A program made the position numbers and the translations under genes. The notes beneath the pieces were generated by a model. That model did not search any database, had not been told where the DNA came from, and saw nothing but the letters and a program-made list of their open reading frames with translations. From contig NZ_SOCE01000001.1 of the NCBI RefSeq assembly GCF_004365175.1, forward strand, positions 4,099,403 through 4,163,402: 64,000 nt of DNA, written 5' to 3'. Position 1 is the stretch's first letter; every line of letters starts with the position of its first letter. Positions 23,554 through 31,396 of the stretch are shown here, one piece after another. The DNA comes from Kribbella voronezhensis. GTDB taxonomy: Bacteria; Actinomycetota; Actinomycetes; Propionibacteriales; Kribbellaceae.

Positions 23554-25571
23554 CGGTTGTTGCCGATGATGGGGAGGTCGCGGATCAGGGGATAGCCGCG
23601 GACGTCGGTGAGCTGTGACGCTGAGGGGACGTGGATCGCAGTACGGGCCCATCGGGAGCCGGAGCCGTTGGATGCGCCACTGAATGCCGCGACAGCAGCG
23701 ACGACCAGCAGTACTGCGACCAGCAGGCTCAGCCACGCTGGGCGAACGGCCGAGCGCAAGGTGATCTTGGCGCCTCGGCGTAACGAACTACCGCCAGGTC
23801 CCCACCAGGCGGCGAGCAGTCCCGCGACGCCGCCAGTGCCGAAGCCGACTGCCGACAAGGGCTCCCATCCAGTGCCGTGCGAGTTGGCCGCACCGGCGGT
23901 CACGATGCCGCCGACTATGAAGCCCACGATGACCGGCAGGATCAGGCAGAACAGTGTGATCAGTGAGGCTGCCATCAGGTGCACCGGGCTGGCCGCGATC
24001 GCGATGACGCCGTCCGACTTGCCGCGTCCACCGCGAACCTGACGGCGGCGCATCAGTGCAGTACTCCCGCGGTCGACCGTCCTGGCGAACACCAGCAGCA
24101 GCGTCGTCACCAGGAGGCCCAAGCCGGGATAGAGCGCCATCAGACCGGACAGCGCGAGCATGAGAGCCGCCAGTAGCACAGTGCGCGCCACCTGCTGGTT
24201 GGCAGGTGCAGCGGCGTCCCCTGCAGGTTGCTTCGGCACCACGCTCTGGCCCGGCGGCTGGTGACCGCGGTAGGGCTCCGGCTGGTACTGCGGCTCTGGC
24301 TGCGGTTGGTAGAACTGAGGCTGCGGCTGGTACGACGTTTGCGGGTACGCCGGCTGGTACGGCGCAACCCCCTGCCCTGGGTAGCCACCGTAAGCAGGCC
24401 CCTGGGCGCCCAGCGGTAGCGCGGGCGGAGCCGCTGCCACCGGCGCCGGGCTGTAAGTCGCAGGGTGGATCGGCGCCGGAGTGGCCGCCTTCGCCTTCTG
24501 TTGAGCAGCCACATCCCGCAGCTTGTCCCGCAGTGGTGTGAAGGCGGACAGCGGCGGAATGACCGAAGGCACCAGGCTCGCGACCTCCGCCGGGTCGTGG
24601 CCGGCAACTGCGGTCGCCGCGACTGCGTCCTCCGGCATCACGCGAGTCATCACCGCAGTGGGTGGGTTGACCTCGGCCGCCTCTTGGGCCGCCGCCTCGA
24701 CCGTCGGGTCGGGGATGAGGGCGTCCCTACCCTCGGCGTACCGGTTGAGGCCGGTCATGATCTCGAGCTGGGTCGGCCGGTCCCGGCGATCAGGTGACAA
24801 CGCCGCGGCCAGCAGAGGCTTCAGGCGCGGGTCCAGTCCTTCCAGGTCGGCCTTGCCGGTGTGGACGCGATGCAGGACGACCTCGAACGGCCCCTTGCCG
24901 AACGGGCGTCGTCCAGTGGCCGCGTACGCAACGGTGGCGGCCCAGCCCCACCAGTCGGCGGACTCCGACACCATCTCGCCTTCGATCAGCTCCGGCGCGA
25001 GGTAGCCCGGCGTACCGATCACCAGGCCGGTCTGGGTGAGGCGGAGGTCGTCGGCGGCCTGGGCGATGCCGAAGTCGATCATCACCGGCTTGCCGTTGAA
25101 CATCATCACGTTGCCGGGCTTGAGGTCCCGGTGGATCACCCCTGCCTGGTGGATCGCCTGTAGCGACTCGGCGAGGCAGCCGGCCAGCGGCAGCCAGCGC
25201 TGTGGTGTCAGTGGACCGCGCTCGTCCACCTGCTCGTCCAGTGGGCGGCCGGGGATGAAGCGGGTGACCAGGTACGGCCGGTCGCCGCGCAGGTCGTGGT
25301 CGAGGATGCCGGCGACGCCGGGGTGGTTGACCTTCTGCAGTGTGGTGGCCTCGCGCTCCAGCCGAGCTCGCGCGGTCGGATCGTGGGCCACGTGCGGCCG
25401 CAGTACCTTGAGTGCCACCTCTTTGTGCACAGGCCCTTCGGCGAGATACACGACCCCCATGCCGCCCTGGCCGAGCCGGCGCAGCAGCTTGTACGGCCCG
25501 ATCTGCTCGTCCATCACGGTGGCAGCATCCACGTCTACCGGTGCGGTAGGACGGCCCCCTGTCACTGACAT
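23550..25571 (-). CDS. Membrane serine/threonine protein kinase (Hanks type)
   Basis: This 673-residue protein has an N-terminal kinase domain (about 26-285): Gly-rich GQGGMG, Lys55 in VALKVL, catalytic HRDLKPGN with Asp149, DFG at 166-168, and GTPGYLAPE. A linker follows, then a Pro/Gln/Tyr-rich low-complexity tract (about 395-460). The C-terminal part has about four hydrophobic segments, and there are no PASTA repeats. The kinase faces the cytosol; the membrane part may sense or anchor. The start chosen is the ATG at 25571, just before the Pro-rich leader of the kinase; an upstream ATG at 25604 adds eleven basic residues. Targets are unknown. It ends convergently against purA. Confidence 0.9.
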   Translation of the reverse strand: MSVTGGRPTAPVDVDAATVMDEQIGPYKLLRRLGQGGMGVVYLAEGPVHKEVALKVLRPHVAHDPTARARLEREATTLQKVNHPGVAGILDHDLRGDRPYLVTRFIPGRPLDEQVDERGPLTPQRWLPLAGCLAESLQAIHQAGVIHRDLKPGNVMMFNGKPVMIDFGIAQAADDLRLTQTGLVIGTPGYLAPELIEGEMVSESADWWGWAATVAYAATGRRPFGKGPFEVVLHRVHTGKADLEGLDPRLKPLLAAALSPDRRDRPTQLEIMTGLNRYAEGRDALIPDPTVEAAAQEAAEVNPPTAVMTRVMPEDAVAATAVAGHDPAEVASLVPSVIPPLSAFTPLRDKLRDVAAQQKAKAATPAPIHPATYSPAPVAAAPPALPLGAQGPAYGGYPGQGVAPYQPAYPQTSYQPQPQFYQPQPEPQYQPEPYRGHQPPGQSVVPKQPAGDAAAPANQQVARTVLLAALMLALSGLMALYPGLGLLVTTLLLVFARTVDRGSTALMRRRQVRGGRGKSDGVIAIAASPVHLMAASLITLFCLILPVIVGFIVGGIVTAGAANSHGTGWEPLSAVGFGTGGVAGLLAAWWGPGGSSLRRGAKITLRSAVRPAWLSLLVAVLLVVAAVAAFSGASNGSGSRWARTAIHVPSASQLTDVRGYPLIRDLPIIGNNR

Positions 25572-25943
25572 GGAATCTACGGTACGTCGGCGCAAGCCCA
25601 CCAAGGCCTTTCGTCACCGAGAGCATTCAGCCGATCTCAAGCAGCCCGGCCGGAATCTGACGATCAGCGTCTCGCAGGCTGCTGGTGAGTCGCGCACAAG
25701 CACTATTGGCTGGTCCCATGCGCGACTGTCCTGGATGGCCTCGGTGTGCACCGGCGCGATGCTGCTGGCGGAAGCCGGCCTGGGCCGGTAGCAGGTCGGG
25801 AGTGCCGCCGGCCGCCCCGCCAACGGCACCCCCTCGGAGGAGTTTATGCAAAGTCTCTACGGAAATGCGATGACGGCGTGTCGCCGAAACGACCCTCTGT
25901 AGGCGAGCCGACCGGTCGACCCCCCGGCGCATAGGTTCGACGG
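25572..25943. other. 372-bp gap with a likely remnant of a DJ-1/GlxA-type gene
   Basis: No intact gene is seen here. At 25737-25791 the plus strand encodes MASVCTGAMLLAEAGLGR followed by TAG. This matches the nucleophile-elbow block of DJ-1/PfpI and GlxA-type proteins (S-V-C-T-G-A-x-x-L-A-x-A-G-L), with the catalytic Cys in place. No matching upstream or downstream domain can be read in any frame, so this is best explained as a gene fragment. The rest of the gap shows nothing recognisable apart from the promoter region for the lipoprotein gene. Confidence 0.4.
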
Positions 25944-26504
25944 GTGATCAGGCTGGGGTGGCTCGTGGCTGTGCTGTTGCTCGTGGGTGGATGCGGGACC
26001 GAGGCGGCGACGGACGCGGCACCACGCCGTACGCCGGACGCTGACGCCACCGTCGTCACGCCGACCCCGAAGCCGACGCTCCCGCCGGCGAAGTGCCCGC
26101 CTTCGGGTGGCGCCATCACGGTCGGGCCGGTGGACCCCGCGCTCGGTCATCGGGCCGTGACCGTCAAACTGACCAACTGCGGCGCGAAAACGCTCACCGT
26201 CGACGGCTATCCCGAGGTCGCCGTCCTGAATGCGCGGCGGGAGAAGTTCAAGCTCACCGTCGCGCACGGATCGTCCTATATGGCGACGGATCCAGGGCCC
26301 ACCAGGATCCGGCTCGCGAGCGGCCGGTCGGTCCTGGCGTCAGTTGCCTGGAGCAACACCGTGACCTACGGCGACAACCAGAACGGGGCGTACTTCGCGA
26401 TCTCCTGGCGCAAGGGGGCGGCGCCGGTGATCTGGCCGGAGTACATCGACATCGGTACCACCGGCAAGATCACGCTGACCGCCTGGAACCCCAAGCCTGC
26501 TTAG
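25944..26504 (+). CDS. DUF4232 lipoprotein
   Basis: This 186-residue protein has a signal peptide and a lipobox ending VGGC with the lipidated Cys17, then a Thr/Pro-rich linker (about 20-50) and a DUF4232-type beta-sandwich domain (about 55-183: KLTNCGAKTLTVDGYPEVAVLN, RIRLASGRSVLASVAWSN). A Cys pair in the domain could form a disulfide. It should be anchored on the outer face of the membrane. DUF4232 proteins are common in actinomycetes and have no known function. The GTG at 25944 is the only start giving the signal peptide. Its stop overlaps the convergent SDR stop by 4 bp. Confidence 0.82.
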   Translation: MIRLGWLVAVLLLVGGCGTEAATDAAPRRTPDADATVVTPTPKPTLPPAKCPPSGGAITVGPVDPALGHRAVTVKLTNCGAKTLTVDGYPEVAVLNARREKFKLTVAHGSSYMATDPGPTRIRLASGRSVLASVAWSNTVTYGDNQNGAYFAISWRKGAAPVIWPEYIDIGTTGKITLTAWNPKPA

Positions 26505-27202
26505 TTCTTCAGCTGGGGGTAGAGGGCGGTGAGCTCGGCGGAGAGGCCGGCCTTGACGTTACGGCTGAGCTCGTCGGCCACGACCTCGTGGGCGCCGGTC
26601 TCGATCGCGTCCACGGCCTGCTTGGCGATGTCCTCCGGCCGGGATTTCGGGTCGGTGACGTGCGCGGCCATGTCGGTGTCCACGTAACCGACGTGCAGGC
26701 CGGTGACGCCGATGCCCCGGTCGAGCAGTTCGAGACGCAGGGCGTTGGTCTGGGACCAGAGGGCGGCCTTGCTGGCCGGATAGGCGCCGCCGATGCTGAT
26801 CCAGGACAGCACGGAGTGCATGTTCAGGATGTGGCCGCCGCCGTTGCGTTCGATCACGGGAACGAAGGCCCGGGTCACGTTGAGCGGCCCGAAGAAGTTG
26901 GCCTCGAAGACCTCCCGGATCTCCTCGACCGGTGAGTCGAGCAGGCTGCGGCCGCCGGTGATCCCGGCGTTGTTGATCAGCACCGTGACGTCGGGTGCCG
27001 CCGCCGCGAGGGCTTCGATCGAGGCGGGGTCGGTGACCTCCAGCCGCACGTTCACGAGCCGGTCGTCGGTGCTCGGCTGGGGGTTGCGGGCCGTGGCGTA
27101 GACCTTCGCCACGCCACGGGTGAGCAGGTCGTCGACGATCGCCTTGCCGATACCGCGGCTGCCGCCGGTGACAAGGACGACGGCGCCTTCGAGGGTGGTC
27201 AT
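26501..27202 (-). CDS. Short-chain dehydrogenase/reductase (SDR)
   Basis: This 233-residue classical SDR has the cofactor motif TGGSRGIG at 12-19, NNAG at 77-80, and the catalytic pair Tyr141-x3-Lys145 (YPASK) with Ser130 or Ser133 upstream. It should oxidise or reduce a small alcohol or carbonyl with NAD(P)H; the substrate is unknown. It is divergent from a TetR gene with two palindromes in the 91-bp gap, one of which overlaps its likely promoter. The ATG at 27202 is the family start; the longer frame to 27301 crosses the operators and is rejected. Confidence 0.88.
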   Translation of the reverse strand: MTTLEGAVVLVTGGSRGIGKAIVDDLLTRGVAKVYATARNPQPSTDDRLVNVRLEVTDPASIEALAAAAPDVTVLINNAGITGGRSLLDSPVEEIREVFEANFFGPLNVTRAFVPVIERNGGGHILNMHSVLSWISIGGAYPASKAALWSQTNALRLELLDRGIGVTGLHVGYVDTDMAAHVTDPKSRPEDIAKQAVDAIETGAHEVVADELSRNVKAGLSAELTALYPQLKN

Positions 27203-27222
27203 TGCTAGCTCCTGGGAGAGTT

Positions 27223-27261
27223 GGAAACCGATCTGTTTCCACAGCGTAAACCGATCGGTTT
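27223..27261. promoter_or_regulatory. Two TetR-type operators between the SDR gene and its regulator
   Basis: GGAAACCGATCTGTTTCC at 27223-27240 is palindromic except for one mismatched base pair. AAACCGATCGGTTT at 27248-27261 is a perfect 14-bp palindrome. They share the core AAACCGATC and their centres are 23 bp apart. They lie in the divergent promoter region, the usual position for autoregulated TetR operators. Confidence 0.75.
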
Positions 27262-27293
27262 TCAAACACAAGCCGAGCCGGTACGCTCGCTTC

Positions 27294-27890
27294 ATGAGCA
27301 CCCAGGCGACACCCCGCGAGCGGCTGCTGGACGCGGCGGGCGAACTCTTCTACCGCGACGGCGTGAACATCGGCGTCGATGCGCTCTGCAAGGCCGCCGG
27401 GGTCTCGAAGAAGTCGATGTACCAGTTGTTCCGGTCCAAGGACGAGCTGATCGCCGAGAGTCTGGCCAGCGTCGGACCGTCGTACCAGCAGGCGTTGGAG
27501 CCGGGGCTCGACGACGGGTCGACGCCGCGGGAGCGGATCCTCGTCGTGTTCGAGAAGCAGGACCGGCTCGCCGCGAGCGGCGAGTTCTTCGGCTGCCCGT
27601 TCGTGAGTACGGCGGTCGAGCTGAAGAACCCGGAGCACCCGGGCAGCGTGGTGGCGCGGCACTTCAAGCAGCGACTGACGGACTTCTTCCGGTCCGAGTT
27701 GATCGCGGCGGGTGTTGAGGACCCGGACCTGCTGGCTGTCCAGTTGACGATGGTCTTCGACGGCGCGAGCGCCCGGGCCGTCGTACGGGCGCAGGCGCTC
27801 AGTGGGGTCGGGGTCGCCACGGCGGCGGCGCTGCTCGACGCCGCGGGTGTCAAGGAAGAGGCGCTCGCCGGCGACGCTCGCCGGCACTGA
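27294..27890 (+). CDS. TetR-family transcriptional regulator
   Basis: This 198-residue protein has the TetR helix-turn-helix at about 8-55 (RERLLDAAGELFYRDGVNIGVDALCKAAGVSKKSMYQLFRSKDEL) and an all-helical ligand domain after it. It probably represses itself and the divergent SDR through the two palindromes at 27223-27261. The ATG at 27294 gives the standard spacing to the first helix. The inducer is unknown, though the SDR's substrate is a natural guess. Confidence 0.9.
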   Translation: MSTQATPRERLLDAAGELFYRDGVNIGVDALCKAAGVSKKSMYQLFRSKDELIAESLASVGPSYQQALEPGLDDGSTPRERILVVFEKQDRLAASGEFFGCPFVSTAVELKNPEHPGSVVARHFKQRLTDFFRSELIAAGVEDPDLLAVQLTMVFDGASARAVVRAQALSGVGVATAAALLDAAGVKEEALAGDARRH

Positions 27891-27933
27891 GCGCGGCCCG
27901 CACTTTCCGTGGGGAATTGGCTTCCCTATTGGG

Positions 27934-27990
27934 TGGGACAAAGGCGCTTTTTGTTCCATTGCGGGCGGGACAAATCATTACTTTGTTCCA
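27934..27990 (+). promoter_or_regulatory. Two 25-bp inverted repeats with identical geometry upstream of the alginate-lyase gene
   Basis: Site 1 has arms TGGGACAAA (27934-27942) and TTTGTTCCA (27950-27958). Site 2 has arms CGGGACAAA (27966-27974) and TTTGTTCCA (27982-27990). Both have 9-bp arms and a 7-bp spacer, and their centres are 32 bp apart, about three helical turns. The spacer sequences differ, so the arms are what is conserved. They lie 123-179 bp before the ATG at 28113. The cognate regulator is not identified. Confidence 0.65.
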
Positions 27991-28112
27991 GAAGATTTCT
28001 CGTGCGCTGGGATATTGACGGCCGGGGGTTGCGTCGTCAAACTTCCGAAAAGACTCTGCGGTATGCGGGGGGAATCGCGGAGTCCACCGCCCCGAGAACA
28101 GGACATCCGCCC

Positions 28113-29333
28113 ATGCGAAAGAAAGCATTGATACCCCTGGTGGCTGCTGCCTGCGCGGCTGTTGTCGCCGGCGCTCTGAGCAGTCCGGCCACCGCGGCCC
28201 AGCAGCCGGCCACCGCGGCCCAGCAGTCGGCTGCCGTGAACGCGCCGGCCGCGTTCGCCCACCCTGGCGTCGGCGTCAGTCGCGCGCAACTGGACTTCGT
28301 CCGCGGCAAAGTGCAGGTCGGCGCCCAGCCGTGGACCACCGCCTTCAACCAGGCGAAGGGCAGCAACTACGCGTCCTTGAGCCGTACGCCGACGCCGCGC
28401 TCGGTGGTCGAATGCGGGCCGTACTCCAACCCGAACTACGGCTGCACGAACGAACGCGAGGACGCGATCGCGGCGTACACCGATGCTCTCATCTGGTACT
28501 ACACCCGCGACGATCGCTATGCGCAGAAGGCGATCCAGCTGATGGACGCCTGGTCGAACACGATCACCGACCACACCAACAGCAACGCGCCGCTGCAGAC
28601 GGCGTGGGCCGCGTCGTCGTGGCCCAAGGCGGCCGAGATCATCAAGCACGTCTACGGCAACTGGCCGAACGCCGGCCGGTTCGCCACCATGTTGCGCACC
28701 GTCTACCTGCCCGAGATCATCAACGGCTCGAACTCCAACGGCAACTGGGAGTTGAGCATGATCGAGGCGATCCAGGGCATCGGCGTCTTCCTCGACGACC
28801 AGACCGTGTACGACAAGGCGATCTCCCTCTTCCGCGTCCGCGTCCCCGCCTATGTCTACCTGTCCTCGGACGGCGCGCTGCCGAAGACCAAGCCGAGCCA
28901 GAACCTCGACACCCGCGACAAGATCATCGCGTACTGGCAGGGCCAGAGCACCTTCGTCGACGGCCTGACGCAGGAGACCTGCCGCGACTTCACCCACACC
29001 GGCTACGGGATCTCCTCGATCTCCCACGTCCTGGAGACGTCCCGGATCCAGGGCATCGACCTGTATCCCGAGTTCGGTGAGCGGTTGCGTCAGGCGCTCG
29101 GCTTCCAGTCCCGCTGGGAGCGCAACCTCGAGCCGGTGCCGTCCTGGCTCTGCGGCGGCAGCGTCAACCGCGGACTCGGTCCGATCACCGAGGTCGGCTT
29201 CAACGCCCTGCACACCCGGCTTGGTATCGCGATGACCAACACCCAGGCTCTGACCGAGTCCAAGCGCCCGGCGGGTTCGAACAACCTGTTCGTGGCTTGG
29301 GAAACCCTCACCCATGCGGAGAATCCCAGCTGA
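28113..29333 (+). CDS. Secreted alginate-lyase-family protein (PL5-like/Pfam Alginate_lyase fold)
   Basis: This 406-residue protein has a signal peptide (MRKKA then a hydrophobic stretch to about residue 28, AxA cleavage at ATAA) and an alpha/alpha-barrel-type domain. The blocks YTDALIWYYTRDDRYAQKAI, LQTAWAASSWPKAAEIIKH and NGNWELSMIEAIQGIGVF fit the family. It should be exported and cleave a uronic-acid polysaccharide by beta-elimination, but many actinobacterial members of this fold have untested substrates. An exact 21-bp tandem duplication (28185-28226) repeats a seven-residue block (PATAAQQ) just after the signal peptide. Two 25-bp inverted repeats lie upstream, and a terminator follows. 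Confidence 0.82.
   Translation: MRKKALIPLVAAACAAVVAGALSSPATAAQQPATAAQQSAAVNAPAAFAHPGVGVSRAQLDFVRGKVQVGAQPWTTAFNQAKGSNYASLSRTPTPRSVVECGPYSNPNYGCTNEREDAIAAYTDALIWYYTRDDRYAQKAIQLMDAWSNTITDHTNSNAPLQTAWAASSWPKAAEIIKHVYGNWPNAGRFATMLRTVYLPEIINGSNSNGNWELSMIEAIQGIGVFLDDQTVYDKAISLFRVRVPAYVYLSSDGALPKTKPSQNLDTRDKIIAYWQGQSTFVDGLTQETCRDFTHTGYGISSISHVLETSRIQGIDLYPEFGERLRQALGFQSRWERNLEPVPSWLCGGSVNRGLGPITEVGFNALHTRLGIAMTNTQALTESKRPAGSNNLFVAWETLTHAENPS
28185..28226 (+). repeat. Exact 21-bp tandem duplication within the alginate-lyase signal region
   Basis: The 21-bp unit at 28185-28205 is repeated without a change at 28206-28226. It preserves the frame and duplicates the stretch PATAAQQ next to the signal-peptide cleavage site. 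The identity suggests it is recent. Confidence 0.85.
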
Positions 29334-29339
29334 TCGATC

Positions 29340-29375
29340 CGCATCCGGAGAGTCCTGCCCGGCTCTCCGGATGCG
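29340..29375. terminator. Bidirectional terminator between the alginate-lyase and siderophore-reductase genes
   Basis: CGCATCCGGAGAG (29340-29352) pairs perfectly with CTCTCCGGATGCG (29363-29375). It lies 6 bp after the alginate-lyase stop and 13 bp beyond the convergent gene's stop. Confidence 0.8.
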
Positions 29376-29388
29376 GTCGCCGTACGGC

Positions 29389-30207
29389 TCAGATCTGCGG
29401 CTCGCCGCGCTTCCAGTACCCCTGGAAGGAAACCGCCGGCTTCGATAGGCCGACGGTGTTGACGAGATGGCGGCGGACCTGCTTGATCATGCCGGACTCT
29501 CCCGCGACCCAGGCATAGTCGGCGTCGTACGGCAGGTCCGCGGCTTTGAGGGCCTCAGGCAACGATCCGTTGCCGCGCGTGATCCAGGTGACGTCCACCT
29601 CGCCCGGACTCGGCAGCGGGCGGATGTCGCGGGCATCGGGAACCTCGACGAAGACGGTCGCCCGTACGCCGGCCTGCAGGTTCTCCAGGATTGCCGCCAC
29701 CGCCGGTAATGCGGTTTCGTCGGCCACCAGGATGCGGCTCGTGCTGGTCGCGGGCGGAACATAGTCGACGCCCGAGTTCAGCAATCCTTTCGTGCTGGTG
29801 GTGTCGACGGAGAACGGCACGATCAGGCCGACTTCGTCACCCGGCTGAGTATCGCTCACCCAGGCCGACGCCGGGCCGTTCACGCCGTGCAGGACGAATT
29901 CGATATCCAATTCCGCGACCTCGGGACGCAGTGCGCGGACGGTGTAGGTGCGCATGACGAAGCGTTCCCCGACCGGCATGGAGCACCACTCGGCGTACCA
30001 GTCGGGGCCGGCCGGCAGACGTAGTACACCGCCGTTGGGTGGGGAGAGAAGGACCTTGATCCGCTGGTCGGGACCGGCGGTCACCACCTCGGCGAGCCTC
30101 GGCGCCACGAACGTGACCCGGCGCAGGTGCGGACTGAGGTCCCCGATCGACGCCACGGTGGCGAGGACCGAGTCGAACGCGATCGGGCGCTCGAGCAACG
30201 TCGTCAT
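29389..30207 (-). CDS. Siderophore-interacting protein (FAD-dependent ferric-siderophore reductase)
   Basis: This 272-residue protein has the SIP/ViuB layout. The N-terminal flavin domain contains RTYTVR near 85-90, the FAD-binding signature RxYTxR, and the C-terminal NAD(P)H domain includes LVADETALPAVAAILENL and YAWVAGESGMIKQVRRHL. It should reduce Fe(III) in imported siderophore complexes in the cytosol, releasing the iron. It is divergent from the FecCD permease operon, with an iron box in the gap, so both units are likely repressed together when iron is plentiful. Confidence 0.92.
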   Translation of the reverse strand: MTTLLERPIAFDSVLATVASIGDLSPHLRRVTFVAPRLAEVVTAGPDQRIKVLLSPPNGGVLRLPAGPDWYAEWCSMPVGERFVMRTYTVRALRPEVAELDIEFVLHGVNGPASAWVSDTQPGDEVGLIVPFSVDTTSTKGLLNSGVDYVPPATSTSRILVADETALPAVAAILENLQAGVRATVFVEVPDARDIRPLPSPGEVDVTWITRGNGSLPEALKAADLPYDADYAWVAGESGMIKQVRRHLVNTVGLSKPAVSFQGYWKRGEPQI

Positions 30208-30289
30208 ACCGGTTCTCCGATGAAAGTACTGACAAGGCAGGGGTGCTCGGGGGGGCGGCCCGCGGCGGGCGGGCTATCCTGAGGCAAGT

Positions 30290-30308
30290 AGAGGTTAGCC
30301 TTACCTAA
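30290..30308. promoter_or_regulatory. Iron box (IdeR/DmdR-type operator)
   Basis: AGAGGTTAGCCTTACCTAA matches the 19-bp actinobacterial iron-box consensus TTAGGTTAGGCTAACCTAA at most positions and has the same dyad (GGTTAG / CTTACC). It lies 18 bp before the permease ATG and 82 bp from the divergent reductase start, a position suited to repressing both. Confidence 0.82.
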
Positions 30309-30325
30309 GAGGATATCTAAATCCA

Positions 30326-31396
30326 ATGCCCCCGCCGTCCGCAGCCGCTGCCACCCGGCCGGAGACCGTCGCTGCGCCTCAGCGTGGTTCGCGCACCCGC
30401 CGCGCCACCTTGTTCCTCGGTCTGGCCGGCTGCGTGGCGTTGCTGGTGGCGGTGTCCTGGCTCAGCGTCGCCGTCGGCTCGAAACAGATCCCGTTGTCGA
30501 CGGTGTTCGATGCCTTGCGCCACTACGACGCAAGCGATACCGATCAGGTCATCGTTCACTCGCTGCGGGTACCGCGAACTCTGGTCGGCCTGCTCGTCGG
30601 CGCCGCGCTCGGGCTGTCGGGAGCGCTGATGCAAGGGGTGACACGGAATCCGCTGGCCGATCCGGGCATCCTCGGCGTCAACGGCGGCGCCGCGCTCTTC
30701 GTCGTCGCGGGCATCTACTGGTTCGGGCTGACGAGCCTGACGGCGTACGTGTGGCTGGCCTTCGCGGGAGCGGCGGCCGCCTCGGTCGCGGTGTACGCGC
30801 TCGGCTCACTCGGCCACGAAGGTGCGACGCCGGTGAAGCTTGCTCTGGCCGGGGCCGCGTTGACGGCCATGCTCGGCTCGCTCACCACCGCGCTGCTGAT
30901 CGGTGACGTCAACACGTTCGACCAGTTCCGGTTCTGGGCGGTCGGCTCGCTGGCGGGCCGTGGCTTCGACATCGTCGGCCAGGTGGCGCCCTTCATCCTG
31001 ATCGGCATCGTGCTCGCCCTCTTCTCGGGCCGGGTGCTCAACGCGCTCTCACTGGGTGACGACGTGGCGCGATCGCTGGGCCAGCGAGTCGGAGTGGCCC
31101 GGATCTTCACGGCGGTCATCGTCGTCCTGCTCTGCGGAGCCGCCACCGCCGCGGCGGGACCGATCGGTTTTGTGGGGCTGACCATCCCACACGTGGCGCG
31201 CTTGGTGACCGGGCCCGACTACCGCTGGATCCTGCCGTATTCGATGCTGTTGGCACCGATCTTGCTGCTCGGATCCGACGTCATCGGCCGGCTCGTCGCG
31301 CAGCCCGGCGAACTCCAGGTCGGCATCGTCACCGCCGTGGTCGGCGCTCCCTTCTTCATCGCGCTCGTACGCCGACGCAAGCTGGCGGACCTGTGA
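30326..31396 (+). CDS. FecCD-family iron-siderophore ABC permease 1
   Basis: This 356-residue protein has about nine to ten hydrophobic segments and the FecCD signatures LRVPRTLVGLLVGAALGLSGALMQGVTRNPLADPGILGVNGGA, LNALSLGDDVARSLG and GPIGFVGLTIPHVARLVTG. It forms a heterodimeric membrane channel with the next gene's product and is powered by the ATPase at 32447. Its stop overlaps the next start by 4 bp. No substrate-binding lipoprotein gene accompanies the set, so that component must be encoded elsewhere. Confidence 0.92.
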   Translation: MPPPSAAAATRPETVAAPQRGSRTRRATLFLGLAGCVALLVAVSWLSVAVGSKQIPLSTVFDALRHYDASDTDQVIVHSLRVPRTLVGLLVGAALGLSGALMQGVTRNPLADPGILGVNGGAALFVVAGIYWFGLTSLTAYVWLAFAGAAAASVAVYALGSLGHEGATPVKLALAGAALTAMLGSLTTALLIGDVNTFDQFRFWAVGSLAGRGFDIVGQVAPFILIGIVLALFSGRVLNALSLGDDVARSLGQRVGVARIFTAVIVVLLCGAATAAAGPIGFVGLTIPHVARLVTGPDYRWILPYSMLLAPILLLGSDVIGRLVAQPGELQVGIVTAVVGAPFFIALVRRRKLADL

